Source: Scleromatobacter sp964418745 (GTDB lineage Bacteria > Pseudomonadota > Gammaproteobacteria > Burkholderiales > Burkholderiaceae_C). From it: a stretch of 64,000 nucleotides of DNA. A model generated the notes under the pieces. The model was not told the origin of the DNA and made no database searches. It was given only the letters and a program-made list of their open reading frames with translations. A program made the position numbers and the translations under genes. Where the stretch lies: contig CAYQMX010000003.1 in assembly GCA_964418745.1 (NCBI GenBank), positions 240,604-304,603 on the forward strand, written 5' to 3'. How positions within the stretch are numbered: the first letter of the stretch is position 1; each line of letters opens with the position of its first letter. Below, piece by piece: positions 8,752-17,305 of this stretch.

Positions 8752-9522
8752 ATGACAACTCGACGCCTGTCGTACGAAACCGCCGGCGCCGCCCCGCTGC
8801 AGCGCGGCGAGGTTGCGCCGAACCCGCGCGCGACGCCACTCGCGCGCGCACCGTCCGGTCTTGCCGCCCCGCTGCGGCACGGCCACTCGGCGGCGCACCG
8901 GCGCCGGCGTCGCATGGGCGCCGTCACGATGCTGGTCGTCCACGCCGTGGCCATCGTCGGACTGCTGAACGCCAGCCGGCTGCGCGGCGTCGTCGTCGAC
9001 GCCAAGCCGATGTTCCTGGCCGTGGTCGACGCGCCAGCCCCGATCACCCCGTCGAAGCCGCTGCCGCTGCCGCCCGGCGCGAAGGTGCCGCCGCCGCCGC
9101 CGCTCACGCTGCCCATCCTGGCGCTCGACCAGGCGCCCGCACCCGCACCCGTCGTGGCCCAGGTGCTGCCGCAGCCCCCGGCCGTCCCTGTCGCTTCCGT
9201 GGAATTGCCGCCGGCGCCCGCGCCGGCCATCGCACCGAAGACGATCCCGCCGTCCGCCGTGCAGTACCTGGTGCCGCCGACGCCTGTGTATTCGCGCATC
9301 TCGGCCAGGATGCGCGAGTCCGGCAAGGCGCTGGTGCGGGTGTACATCGACGAAGTCGGCATGCCGCGCAGCGTGCAGCTCGCCATGTCCACCGGTTTCG
9401 CCCGCCTCGACGACGCCGCCCTCGCCGCCGTCCGCAACTGCCGCTTCAGGCCCTACGTCGAGAACGGCGTCCCGGTTGCCGCCTGGGCCGCCATTCCCAT
9501 CGAATTCGAGCTGCCGAAATGA
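8752..9522 (+). CDS. tonB: TonB-family energy transducer
   Basis: About 256 aa. A basic cytosolic N-terminus with an RRRRR stretch, a single membrane anchor (about 56-74), a long Pro/Ala-rich periplasm-spanning spacer (PPPPPLTLPIL and repeated PAPAP units) and a C-terminal TonB domain (about 170-256) with YPxxS-like VYSRISARMRESG and LDDAALAAVRNCRFRPY. It couples the inner-membrane proton gradient to outer-membrane receptors. ATG 8752 is preferred over TTG 8731 in the same frame. It is the first gene of the Fur-box operon. No exbB or exbD is in the window, so it must use partners encoded elsewhere. Confidence 0.9.
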   Translation: MTTRRLSYETAGAAPLQRGEVAPNPRATPLARAPSGLAAPLRHGHSAAHRRRRRMGAVTMLVVHAVAIVGLLNASRLRGVVVDAKPMFLAVVDAPAPITPSKPLPLPPGAKVPPPPPLTLPILALDQAPAPAPVVAQVLPQPPAVPVASVELPPAPAPAIAPKTIPPSAVQYLVPPTPVYSRISARMRESGKALVRVYIDEVGMPRSVQLAMSTGFARLDDAALAAVRNCRFRPYVENGVPVAAWAAIPIEFELPK

Positions 9523-9743
9523 ACCCCATCGACGCCCTCTCCGCTCGCACCGACGTCGCCACCGACGACGCCAATGGGTTCGAAAGCCGCTTCGTGATGG
9601 CCGCGCCGGCCCGCGTGGCCAACGTGCGCTGCATCGCCAGCGAGCAGTTGTTCGCCGGGTTCCCCGAAGTGCAGATCGCCCACGGCGACGCCGTCTACCG
9701 GCTGCGCCGGACCTCGGCCGGCAAGCTGATCCTCACCAAATGA
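9519..9743 (+). CDS. hemP: Hemin uptake protein HemP
   Basis: 74 aa, typical of HemP, with the family signature near the C-terminus (VQIAHGDAVYRLRRT then AGKLILTK). HemP is a small cytosolic protein linked to heme acquisition; in Burkholderia-type bacteria it is known as an activator of heme-receptor expression. Here its ATG overlaps the tonB stop by 4 bases and its stop overlaps the PepSY-gene start by 4 bases, so it is embedded in the iron operon instead of next to a heme receptor gene. The N-terminal half is poorly conserved. Confidence 0.9.
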   Translation: MNPIDALSARTDVATDDANGFESRFVMAAPARVANVRCIASEQLFAGFPEVQIAHGDAVYRLRRTSAGKLILTK

Positions 9744-10372
9744 CCGCTGCCGCCGCACACCCCGCGCGTGCGGGGTGGTTGAAGACCCTCCATCGCTGGC
9801 ACTGGATCAGTTCGGCCATCGCGCTGCTGGGCATGCTGCTGTTCGCGGCCACCGGCGTGACCTTGAACCACGCCGCACGCATCGAGGCCCGCCCCGTGGT
9901 CGTCGACCGCAAGGCCATGCTGCCGGCCGCGCTGCTCGCCGCGCACGCGCCGACCGCCGGCGACCGCAGGCACGACGCGCCGCTGCCCCCCGACCTCGCC
10001 GACTGGGTCGCCGTCGCGCTGCAGGTGGACGTGCACGGACGCTCCGCCGAGTGGTCGACCGACGAGATCTACGTCGCCCTGCCCCGGCCCGGCGGCGACG
10101 CCTGGGTGCGCATCGACCGCGCGAGCGGCGAGGCCGAGGCGGAGGACACCCGCCGCGGCTGGATCTCCTACCTCAACGACCTGCACAAGGGCCGCAACGC
10201 CGGCACCGCCTGGAGCTGGTTCATCGACGCCTTCGCCGTCGCCTGCCTCGTGTTCACGATCACCGGCCTCGTCATCCTGAAGATGCACGCCGGCCACCGG
10301 CCCGGCACCTGGCCGCTGGTGGGCCTGGGCGTGGTGCTGCCAGTGCTGCTGGCCCTCCTGTTCATCCACTGA
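9740..10372 (+). CDS. PepSY-associated transmembrane protein
   Basis: 210 aa. First membrane helix at about 17-42 after a basic N-terminus (LKTLHRWHWISSAIALLG, with His residues typical of PepSY_TM proteins), a periplasmic PepSY-like region at about 45-150 (WVRIDRASGEAEAEDTRRG and the following YLNDLHKGRNAG) and two more hydrophobic segments near 155-180 and 190-209. Related membrane proteins carry electrons across the membrane in ferric-siderophore reduction. Its place between hemP and a flavinylation-motif protein fits a transmembrane redox step. The ATG overlaps the hemP stop. Heme ligation is suggested by its His residues but not shown. Confidence 0.85.
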   Translation: MTAAAAHPARAGWLKTLHRWHWISSAIALLGMLLFAATGVTLNHAARIEARPVVVDRKAMLPAALLAAHAPTAGDRRHDAPLPPDLADWVAVALQVDVHGRSAEWSTDEIYVALPRPGGDAWVRIDRASGEAEAEDTRRGWISYLNDLHKGRNAGTAWSWFIDAFAVACLVFTITGLVILKMHAGHRPGTWPLVGLGVVLPVLLALLFIH

Positions 10373-10407
10373 TCCCTTCGCTTTCCGACCTGCCACTGGA
10401 ACCCCCG

Positions 10408-10920
10408 ATGCTGATCCGCCATTCGTTCGCCCTCACCGCCGCCGTGACGGCCCTGCCCGCCCTGTCCGCCGAGCTCACGCTGAAGGTGCAGCTGCCGCGC
10501 ATGGATATCGCCGAATACCATCGCCCGTATCTCGCCGCGTGGATCGAGAAGGCGTCCGACCAGTCCTACGCCGGCAACGTCGCGCTCTGGTACGACCTCA
10601 GGAAGCGCGACAACGGCGGCGCGAAGTGGCTCAAGGAGATGCGCTCGTGGTGGCGCAAGAGCGGCCACGACACCCCGGTGGCGGACGGCGTCACCGGCGC
10701 CACGCGCACCAGCGGCGAACACACGCTCGACCTGCTCGATGCCAGGGCCGTCGCCGCGCTGGCGCCGGGGCAGTACGAGGTGGTGGTGGAGGCCGCGCGC
10801 GAGAACGGCGGCCGCGAAGTGCTGCGCGTGCCGTTCGAGTGGCCCTTGAAGCAGGCCAGGTCCGCCAAGGCACAGGGCCAGGGCGAGCTGGGCACCGTGT
10901 CCATCGACGCCAGGCCCTGA
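10408..10920 (+). CDS. Exported DUF2271 protein with flavinylation motif
   Basis: 170 aa with a signal peptide (about 1-20) and a DUF2271 domain. The key feature is DGVTGAT at residues 93-99, which fits the Dxx(S/T)GA(S/T) sequence that ApbE modifies by attaching FMN to the last Thr (T99 here). An apbE gene lies two genes downstream in the same operon. The predicted product is a small periplasmic flavoprotein carrying covalent FMN, acting as an electron carrier between the PepSY membrane protein and a terminal acceptor such as ferric siderophore or heme iron. Domain assignment and motif are seen in the sequence; the flavin and its acceptor are inferred. Confidence 0.85.
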   Translation: MLIRHSFALTAAVTALPALSAELTLKVQLPRMDIAEYHRPYLAAWIEKASDQSYAGNVALWYDLRKRDNGGAKWLKEMRSWWRKSGHDTPVADGVTGATRTSGEHTLDLLDARAVAALAPGQYEVVVEAARENGGREVLRVPFEWPLKQARSAKAQGQGELGTVSIDARP

Positions 10921-10940
10921 ACGACCGCCGCGAGATCCCC

Positions 10941-11768
10941 ATGCAAGACGTCATCCGTTCCGCCCTGCTCGCCTGCGGCGCCCTGCTGGCCCTGTCCGCG
11001 CAGGCACACCGTCCCTGGCTGCTGCCCTCCGCCACGCTCACCGACGGCCCCGCGCCGGTCGTCAGCATCGATGCGGCGATCTCCGAGGACCTGTTCGAGT
11101 TCGACTCGTTCCCGCTGGCGCTGGACTCGCTGCGCGTGACCGCGCCCGACGGCAGCACGGTGGCCACCGACGCACGCACCGAGGCCAGGCGCCGCGTCAC
11201 CTTCGACGTGAAGCTCGCCCAGAAGGGCACGTTCCGAATCACGGGTGTCACGGACGTGGCGATGGCCTCGTGGAAGGTCGGCGGCGAGACCAGGCGCTGG
11301 CGCGGTGCGCCCGCGGCGCTCGCCCAGGCGGTGCCGGCCGACGCGCAGGAACTGCAGCTGTCGCGCCAGCTGGCCCGCAGCGAGACCTTCGTGACCAACG
11401 AGTCGCCCGGCGCCGTGGCGCCCGGCGTCACCGGAGAAGGCCTGGAGCTGCTGCCGCTGACGAGCCCGACCGACCTCAGCGTGGGTGACAGCACGCGTTT
11501 CCGCATGCTCCTGGACGGCAAGCCCTACGCAGGCGCCGACATCACGCTGATCCGCGGCGGCAACCGCTACCGCTACAGGATGGCCGAGATCGCCCTGAAG
11601 TCCGACGCGGCCGGGGAGTTCAGCGTCACCTGGCCCGAGGCCGGTCGCTACTGGCTGGGCGTCAACCACGGCGGCCGCCCGGGTGGGCCGGCCGCGCCGG
11701 CTTCGGCATCGGCCGGCGGCGCGCGGCGCGAGTCGTACAGCGCCACCTTCGAAGTGCTGCCCAAGTGA
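10941..11768 (+). CDS. Exported DUF4198 protein
   Basis: 275 aa. Signal peptide ends near residue 23 (LSAQA, then HRPWLLPS), and the His at the mature N-terminus is typical of DUF4198 proteins, some of which bind metals. Two Ig-like segments follow, the second at about 175-245 (SVGDSTRFRMLLDGKPYAGADI is a family-type passage). It starts 20 bases after the DUF2271 stop, and its stop overlaps the apbE GTG by 4 bases. In iron operons of this layout it is a candidate periplasmic metal- or siderophore-binding partner. No catalytic residues are visible. Confidence 0.83.
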   Translation: MQDVIRSALLACGALLALSAQAHRPWLLPSATLTDGPAPVVSIDAAISEDLFEFDSFPLALDSLRVTAPDGSTVATDARTEARRRVTFDVKLAQKGTFRITGVTDVAMASWKVGGETRRWRGAPAALAQAVPADAQELQLSRQLARSETFVTNESPGAVAPGVTGEGLELLPLTSPTDLSVGDSTRFRMLLDGKPYAGADITLIRGGNRYRYRMAEIALKSDAAGEFSVTWPEAGRYWLGVNHGGRPGGPAAPASASAGGARRESYSATFEVLPK

Positions 11769-12784
11769 GCCTCGCCGCGGTGGCCCGGCCGGTGCGGCGC
11801 GTGCTGGTGCCCGCGACGGTGGCCCTCGCGCCGCCGCCGCTGGGCGCCGGGGTGCACGAGTTCAGCGGACACACGATGGGCACGACATGGAGCGTGCGCC
11901 TGGTCGCGTCCGTCACGCTGTCGCGCGAGCCCGTGCTGCGCGCCATCCAGGGCGCGCTCGACGAGGTCGTCGACCAGATGAGCACCTGGCAGCCCCACTC
12001 CGACCTGGTCCGATTCAACCGCGCCGCGCCCGCGACCTGGCACCGGCTGCCGGAAGCCTTCTTCGAGGTGCTGGCGTGCGCGCGGCACGTCGCCCGGCGC
12101 AGCGGCGGCGCGTTCGATCCGACCACCGGCGCGCTCGTCGACGCGTGGGGGTTCGGCCCCGCAGCGCGCCAAGGCGTGCCGGACGACGCCGGCCGGAGGG
12201 TGGTGCTGGAGCGAGCCGGATGGCAGCGCCTCGAGCTGGATCCGGCGCGCCGCGCGGCACGCCAGGCCGGCGGCCTGGCCCTGGACCTGTCCGCGATCGC
12301 CAAGGGCTTCGGCGTCGACCGTGTCGCTCGCCGGCTGGCCGCGCTGGGCCTGGACAGCCACCTGGTCGAGGTCGGCGGCGAGTTGCGCGGCAGCGGCGTC
12401 AAGCCCGACGGCCGGCCGTGGTGGGTGCAGCTGGAACATCCGGACGCCGCTGCCGACCCGGCGCCGACGCTGCTCGCGCTGCACGACCGGTCGGTGGCCA
12501 CCTCCGGCGACTACCGGCGGTGGTTCGAACATGACGGTGCGCGCTACAGCCACACGATCGACCCGCGCGACGGCCGGCCGATCCGCCACGGCGTCGCGTC
12601 GGTCACGGTGATCCACCCGGAGTGCATGCTGGCCGACGCGTGGTCGACGGCGCTGAACGTGCTGGGACCCGAGGCCGGCCCCGCGCTGGCGAACCGCCTG
12701 GGCCTGGCCGCGCGCTTCCTGGTGCGCAGCGGCACGCTGTTCGAGGAACGCACCAGCATGGCATTCGACGACCTGCTGCAATGA
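11765..12784 (+). CDS. apbE: FAD:protein FMN transferase (ApbE)
   Basis: 339 aa. ApbE transfers FMN from FAD to a Thr/Ser of partner proteins, usually in the periplasm, using Mg2+. Seen: GHTMGTTW at 35-42, LDLSAIAKGFGVD at 173-185, EVGGELRGSG at 202-211, TSGDYRRWFE at 246-255, HTIDPRDGRP at 263-272 and LADAWSTALNVLG starting at 289, with the metal-binding Asp. The N-terminal ~28 residues are hydrophobic and Pro-rich, consistent with export. The GTG start overlaps the DUF4198 stop; the stop overlaps the reductase ATG. The DUF2271 protein in the same operon carries the expected target motif and is the likely substrate. Confidence 0.93.
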   Translation: MSLAAVARPVRRVLVPATVALAPPPLGAGVHEFSGHTMGTTWSVRLVASVTLSREPVLRAIQGALDEVVDQMSTWQPHSDLVRFNRAAPATWHRLPEAFFEVLACARHVARRSGGAFDPTTGALVDAWGFGPAARQGVPDDAGRRVVLERAGWQRLELDPARRAARQAGGLALDLSAIAKGFGVDRVARRLAALGLDSHLVEVGGELRGSGVKPDGRPWWVQLEHPDAAADPAPTLLALHDRSVATSGDYRRWFEHDGARYSHTIDPRDGRPIRHGVASVTVIHPECMLADAWSTALNVLGPEAGPALANRLGLAARFLVRSGTLFEERTSMAFDDLLQ

Positions 12785-14175
12785 CCGCATTCGGCATCGA
12801 AGGCGCCCGGCTGCTGGCCGCGGCCGCCACGCTGGCGCTCTACGGCGCGGTGTGCGCCGCGGTCGTGCTCGGCGAGCGACGCCGGATCGCCGGCGCCGCC
12901 GCGCGCGCCCGCGCCATGGCGGGCACACGCGCGACGTCGGCGCGCCCGCTGCTGATCGTGCACGCGAGCCAGACCGGGGCTGCCGAGCAGTTGGCTTGGC
13001 AGACCGCCCAGGCGCTGCACGGTGCCGCGCTGCCCTTGCGCGTTGCCGCGCTCGGTACGCTGGCGCCGGCCGACTTCGCCGCCGCGTCGTCGGTGCTGTT
13101 CATCGCGAGCACCTGCGGCGAGGGCGACGCGCCCGACAGCGCCGCGCCCTTCGTGCGCCGCTTCATGGGCGACGCGCCGGTCGACGGCCTGGCCGGCGTC
13201 CGCTATGGCCTGCTCGCGCTGGGCGACCGCGAGTTCGCGAACTTCTGCGCGTTCGGGCGCCGGCTCGACGAGTGGCTGTCCGCGCACGGCGCGCGGGCGC
13301 TGTGCGAGCGCATCGACGTCGACGCCATGGCGGCCGCCGACCTGGCGCGCTGGACGCACGCGCTGGGTCGCCTGGCCAGCGCCGGCGGCGCGATCGCCTG
13401 GAGCGAGCCGGCGCGCGAGACCTGGCGCCTGGCGCGGCGCACGCACGTCAATCCGGGCAGCAGCGGCGCGCCGGTGTTCCACCTCGAACTCGAGCCGCCC
13501 GCAGGCACCATCCCCGCCTGGGAACCCGGCGACCTGCTGCAGATCCGCGTGCCGCATGCACCCGACCAGCAGCGCGAGTACTCGATCGCCTCGATCCCCG
13601 CCGAGGGCCGGGCCCACCTGCTGGTGCGCCAGCAGCGCCACCGCGACGGCCGGCTGGGCCTGGCCTCGGGCTGGCTCACGCGCGACGCCGAGGTCGGCGG
13701 CGGGATCGCGCTCAACACGCTGGCGCATCGCAACTTCCGCCTCGGCGACAACGCCGACCGGCCGCTGATCCTGATCGGCAACGGCACCGGCATCGCGGGC
13801 CTGCGCGCGCACCTCAGCGCACGCGCGTCGAGCGCGGCGGCGACCCCGCGCAACTGGCTGGTCTTCGGCGAGCGCCAGGCGGCACATGACTTCCACTTCC
13901 GCGCCGACATCGAGGCATGGCGCGCCGGCGGCACCCTCGCGCGACTGGACCTGGCGTTCTCGCGCGACCAGGCCGCCAGGCACTACGTGCAGGACCGCCT
14001 GCGCGCCCAGCCCGAGGCCGTGCGCGAATGGCTGGACGACGGCGCCGCCGTCTACGTCTGCGGCAGCCTGGAGGGCATGGCCGCCGGGGTCGAGGCGGCG
14101 CTGGTCGACATCGTCGGCAGGGCCGCGCTGGAGCGCCTGATCGATGCGGGCCGCTACCGGCGCGACGTGTACTGA
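12781..14175 (+). CDS. Membrane-anchored flavodoxin/NADPH reductase (sulfite reductase alpha-like)
   Basis: 464 aa. One N-terminal membrane helix (about 8-30), a flavodoxin-like FMN domain (about 56-195: LLIVHASQTGAAEQLA, STCGEGDAPDSA, LGDREFANFCAFG) and a ferredoxin-NADP reductase-type FAD/NADPH module (about 215-464: REYSIASIP, IGNGTGIAGLRAHL, VYVCGSLEGMAAGV). It takes electrons from NADPH through FAD and FMN. With its membrane anchor it is the likely cytosolic entry point of the electron chain ending in the flavinylated DUF2271 protein. It is the last gene of the operon and overlaps apbE by 4 bases. It is not a true sulfite reductase subunit: no hemoprotein gene is nearby. Confidence 0.88.
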   Translation: MTAFGIEGARLLAAAATLALYGAVCAAVVLGERRRIAGAAARARAMAGTRATSARPLLIVHASQTGAAEQLAWQTAQALHGAALPLRVAALGTLAPADFAAASSVLFIASTCGEGDAPDSAAPFVRRFMGDAPVDGLAGVRYGLLALGDREFANFCAFGRRLDEWLSAHGARALCERIDVDAMAAADLARWTHALGRLASAGGAIAWSEPARETWRLARRTHVNPGSSGAPVFHLELEPPAGTIPAWEPGDLLQIRVPHAPDQQREYSIASIPAEGRAHLLVRQQRHRDGRLGLASGWLTRDAEVGGGIALNTLAHRNFRLGDNADRPLILIGNGTGIAGLRAHLSARASSAAATPRNWLVFGERQAAHDFHFRADIEAWRAGGTLARLDLAFSRDQAARHYVQDRLRAQPEAVREWLDDGAAVYVCGSLEGMAAGVEAALVDIVGRAALERLIDAGRYRRDVY

Positions 14176-14212
14176 CCGGGTGGGCCAGCGGCGCATCGAG
14201 CACCGCCCGCCG

Positions 14213-14893
14213 TCAGACCTCGGACCAGGTCCTCACCAGGTTGTGATAGTGCCCGGTCAGGCCCACCACCGCCTCGTTGTCGCCCACCTGCGTGCGCAGC
14301 GCCTGGATGTTCTGGTCCAGCTCGAACAGCATCCGGCGCTGCGCGGTGTCGCGAACCAGGCTCTGCACCCAGAAGAACGACGCAACCCGCGCGCCGCGCG
14401 TGACCGGATGCACGCGATGCAGGCTGCTCGACGGGTACAGCACCAGGTCGCCGGCGGGCAGCTTCACCTCGTGGGTGCCGTAGGTGTCGACGATCTCGAG
14501 CTCACCGCCGTCGTAGTCGTCGGGCCCGGCCAGGAACAGCGTGCACGACAGGTCGCTGCGCATCTGCAGCGTGGTACCCGGCACCGAGCGGATCGCTCCG
14601 TCCACGTGCAGCCCGTAGTGTTCGCCGCCTTCGTAGCGGTTGAACAGCGGCGGGACGTGGCGCAGCGGCAGCGCGGCCGACATGTACAGCGGATGCGCGA
14701 GCAAGGCCTGGAGCACGATGCGGCCCAGTTCCTGGCCCACCGGCGAGAATTCGTCGAGCTGGCGGTTGCGCTTGACCCGGGCGCCCTGCTCGCCCACCGT
14801 GGCGCGGCCGTCCACCCAGTCGGTCGCGTCGAGGCGGCGCCGAAGGTCGGCCACCTGGGCGGGCGCGAGGACGTCGGGAACGTGGAGCAGCAT
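14213..14893 (-). CDS. PKHD-type Fe(II)/2-oxoglutarate dioxygenase (PiuC/YbiX family)
   Basis: 226 aa, the usual family length. Iron ligands H96 and D98 (HVDG) and H159 or H162 (SSLHRVHPVTRGAR), with R169 as the 2-oxoglutarate-binding Arg. Starts 5 bases after the stop of the Fiu-like receptor, so the two are one transcript, the arrangement known for piuA-piuC and fiu-ybiX. Its physiological substrate is not established; it may act on the siderophore or on the receptor pathway. It should be repressed with the receptor by Fur. It converges with the flavin operon. Confidence 0.93.
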   Translation of the reverse strand: MLLHVPDVLAPAQVADLRRRLDATDWVDGRATVGEQGARVKRNRQLDEFSPVGQELGRIVLQALLAHPLYMSAALPLRHVPPLFNRYEGGEHYGLHVDGAIRSVPGTTLQMRSDLSCTLFLAGPDDYDGGELEIVDTYGTHEVKLPAGDLVLYPSSSLHRVHPVTRGARVASFFWVQSLVRDTAQRRMLFELDQNIQALRTQVGDNEAVVGLTGHYHNLVRTWSEV

Positions 14894-14898
14894 GGTGG

Positions 14899-17193
14899 TC
14901 AGAACTTCGCGTTGAGCGAGACCAGCCCGTTGCGCTCGGCGCCCGGCGTGTAGCGCGAGCCGCCGTTGTTCAGCGATTGCATGTACTTGCGGTCGAACAG
15001 GTTGTACACGTTGAGCTGCACCTGCCAGTTCCTCGAGATGTCGTACGAAGCCATCGCGTCGCCGACCCAGTAGGCCGGCGCCTGCAGCAGGTTCGACGTC
15101 GGCGCCGCGGTGGTGCTGCTGCGGGCCGAGGTGTCGGCGTAGCGCATGCCGCCGCCCACGGCGATGCCCAGCGGCAGCTTGCACGTGACCCAGGACGTGA
15201 ACGTGTTGACCGGCGAGAACACCAGGATGCCGCCCTGCTGCGTCGAGATCGCCCGCAGGATCTTCGAATCCATGTGCGAGTAGCCGACGCTGACGCCCAG
15301 CTCCTTCGTCACGTTGCCCACCAGGCCCAGCTCGACGCCCTGCACGCGGCGCTTGCCGATCTGCGAATAGGTCGGCACCGTGGCGCCGTCCGATACCAGC
15401 TCGTTCCTGTTCTCGCTGCGGTAGACGGCCGCCGTGGCCAGCAGGTCGCCGCCCAGCAGATCCCACTTGGTGCCGGCCTCGATGTTGCGGCCTTCCTGCG
15501 GCGCCAGGTCGGGCCGCGCGGCGCTGTTGGCCTGGCTCGACAGGGCGAAGTTGGTGCCGCCTGGCGGGTTCCTGGAGTCGGAGTACGTCACGTAGATGCT
15601 GCCGTTCCCGGCCGGCTTGAACACGGCGCCGACCTTCCAGCTCCACAGCGTGTCGGTCAGGCCCAGCGGGGCGTTGTTGACCCGCGCGGCCGGCATCGTG
15701 GCGGAGGCCGCGGTGTAGGTCGAGCCGCTGGTGTCGGTGTGGAACTTGTCGACGCGGACGCCGCCATTGACCAGAAACGTGTCGGTGATGGCGAGCGTCT
15801 CGAACCCGTAGGCCGACGCGGTCAGCGTGCTGCCTGTGGTCTGCGTGCCCTTGTAGGCCGGCAGCGCCAGCGCGTCGTTCGGGTTCGGCGCGTACAGGCT
15901 GGCGGTGCCGGCGACGGTGACCGGCGTGGCCGTCTTCTGGCGCTCCCAGGTCAGCTCGAAGCCCGTGGACAGCGAGTTCTTCAGGCCGAAGGCCTGGAAC
16001 ACGGCGGCAAGGTTGGTCTGGTTGGTCAGGATCTCGTTGTCCTGGTGGCGGCCCTGGCGCGAACGCGCCACGGTGTAGCCCGACGGATCCGCGGCGGTGG
16101 CGGTGACGGCGTTGACGCCGGTGACGACCACGTCCTCGACCGTGCGGCCGATGCGCGTCGTGTTGCGCAGCGTGAAGCCCCTGGCCAGGTCGCTTTCAAG
16201 CCTGGACGTGAACATGTCGATATTCACGTGGTCGAAGTCGCTCGTCAGGCCGTAGAAGTTGCCCGGATCCACGGACGGACCGGGCTTCTGAGCCGGCGCC
16301 GTGGCGGTGGCCCCCGCGAACACGTAGCCCTTCACGCCGAAGGTGGACACGCCGCCATCGGGCACGTTGTCCTGCTGCACGTGCAGGACGCTGAGCGTCT
16401 CGCGCGTGCTCGAGCCCAGGCCGAGGGTCACGGTCGGCGCGGCGCCCCAGCGCTTCTGGCGCACCTCGTCGCGGCCGGGGACGCCGTCGTCCTGCGCCAT
16501 CAGGTTCAGGCGCACGGCGCTGCCGGGCAGCGCGGCGAGCGGCGTGTCGAGGTCGGCCACCACGCGCCTGCGGTCGGCCGTGCCGCCGATCAGGCTGCCG
16601 GTGGCGAAGGCGCCGTCGGCCTGCGCGCTCTTGGACACGAGGTTGATGTAGGCCGACGAGGCGCCGCGGCCGATGTCGGAACCCGACGGGCCCTTCACGA
16701 CTTCCACCTGGTCGATGTTGAAGACGTCGCGCGACACCGCCCCGAGGTCGCGGATGCCGTCGACGAAGATGCTTTGCGAGCTGTCGAATCCGCGCAGGTT
16801 GATCGAGTCGCCGGTCTGCGTGCTGCCGTTCTCGCCCAGCTGCATCGTCACGCCCGGGGTGTTGCGCAGTGCCTCGGCCAGGGTCGTCGCGACCTGCTGC
16901 TGCAGCAGCTCCTTCGTGATGACGGTGATGGTCTGGGGTGTGTCGACGATGGGCTGCGTGTACTTCGGGGACGAGAGAACGTCGGCCTTCAGCTCGTTGT
17001 CCCGGGCGGCCTGCACCTTCACCGTTGGCAGGGTGGTCTCGCTGCGGGCCTGGGACGCGGCGGCCGCGGGCACGGCGACGGACTGGGCGAGGACGGCGCC
17101 CGGCAGCGCGAAGGCGGCCGCGGCGAGGGCCCCGGTCGAACGATGGCGTGGTTGGCGGGCGGCCGCGTGCTTGCGACTCTGGATGTAGCGCAT
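14899..17193 (-). CDS. TonB-dependent catecholate siderophore receptor (Fiu/PiuA-like)
   Basis: 764 aa. Signal peptide up to about residue 36 (GAVLAQ), a plug domain with DTPQTITVITKELLQQQ and VEVVKGPSGSDIGRGASSAYIN, and a barrel ending in LVSLNAKF with terminal Phe. The plug motifs and the downstream PKHD hydroxylase place it in the Fiu/PiuA/CirA group of receptors for monomeric catechol siderophores. A near-ideal Fur palindrome lies 113-131 bases upstream. It ends 5 bases before the hydroxylase start. Energy would come from TonB, for instance the one encoded at 8.7 kb. Confidence 0.93.
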   Translation of the reverse strand: MRYIQSRKHAAARQPRHRSTGALAAAAFALPGAVLAQSVAVPAAAASQARSETTLPTVKVQAARDNELKADVLSSPKYTQPIVDTPQTITVITKELLQQQVATTLAEALRNTPGVTMQLGENGSTQTGDSINLRGFDSSQSIFVDGIRDLGAVSRDVFNIDQVEVVKGPSGSDIGRGASSAYINLVSKSAQADGAFATGSLIGGTADRRRVVADLDTPLAALPGSAVRLNLMAQDDGVPGRDEVRQKRWGAAPTVTLGLGSSTRETLSVLHVQQDNVPDGGVSTFGVKGYVFAGATATAPAQKPGPSVDPGNFYGLTSDFDHVNIDMFTSRLESDLARGFTLRNTTRIGRTVEDVVVTGVNAVTATAADPSGYTVARSRQGRHQDNEILTNQTNLAAVFQAFGLKNSLSTGFELTWERQKTATPVTVAGTASLYAPNPNDALALPAYKGTQTTGSTLTASAYGFETLAITDTFLVNGGVRVDKFHTDTSGSTYTAASATMPAARVNNAPLGLTDTLWSWKVGAVFKPAGNGSIYVTYSDSRNPPGGTNFALSSQANSAARPDLAPQEGRNIEAGTKWDLLGGDLLATAAVYRSENRNELVSDGATVPTYSQIGKRRVQGVELGLVGNVTKELGVSVGYSHMDSKILRAISTQQGGILVFSPVNTFTSWVTCKLPLGIAVGGGMRYADTSARSSTTAAPTSNLLQAPAYWVGDAMASYDISRNWQVQLNVYNLFDRKYMQSLNNGGSRYTPGAERNGLVSLNAKF

Positions 17194-17305
17194 GGATCTG
17201 CTCCGAAGGAGGATGGGGAGGGCGTCGTGGCTGGCGTCCTCGGCCTCGCAACGGCGAGATCCTTGGGGGAGATGCTGGCTGGGGCCCGGCTGAACCGGGC
17301 CAATT

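Noticed and set aside
9446..9758. Minus-strand small frames opposite hemP
   Set aside because: hemP has a clear family signature and is coupled by overlaps to its neighbours; the antisense frames have none.
12781..14175. Sulfite reductase alpha subunit as a literal function
   Set aside because: No hemoprotein subunit or assimilatory sulfur genes are adjacent, and the protein has a membrane anchor and an apbE/PepSY context.
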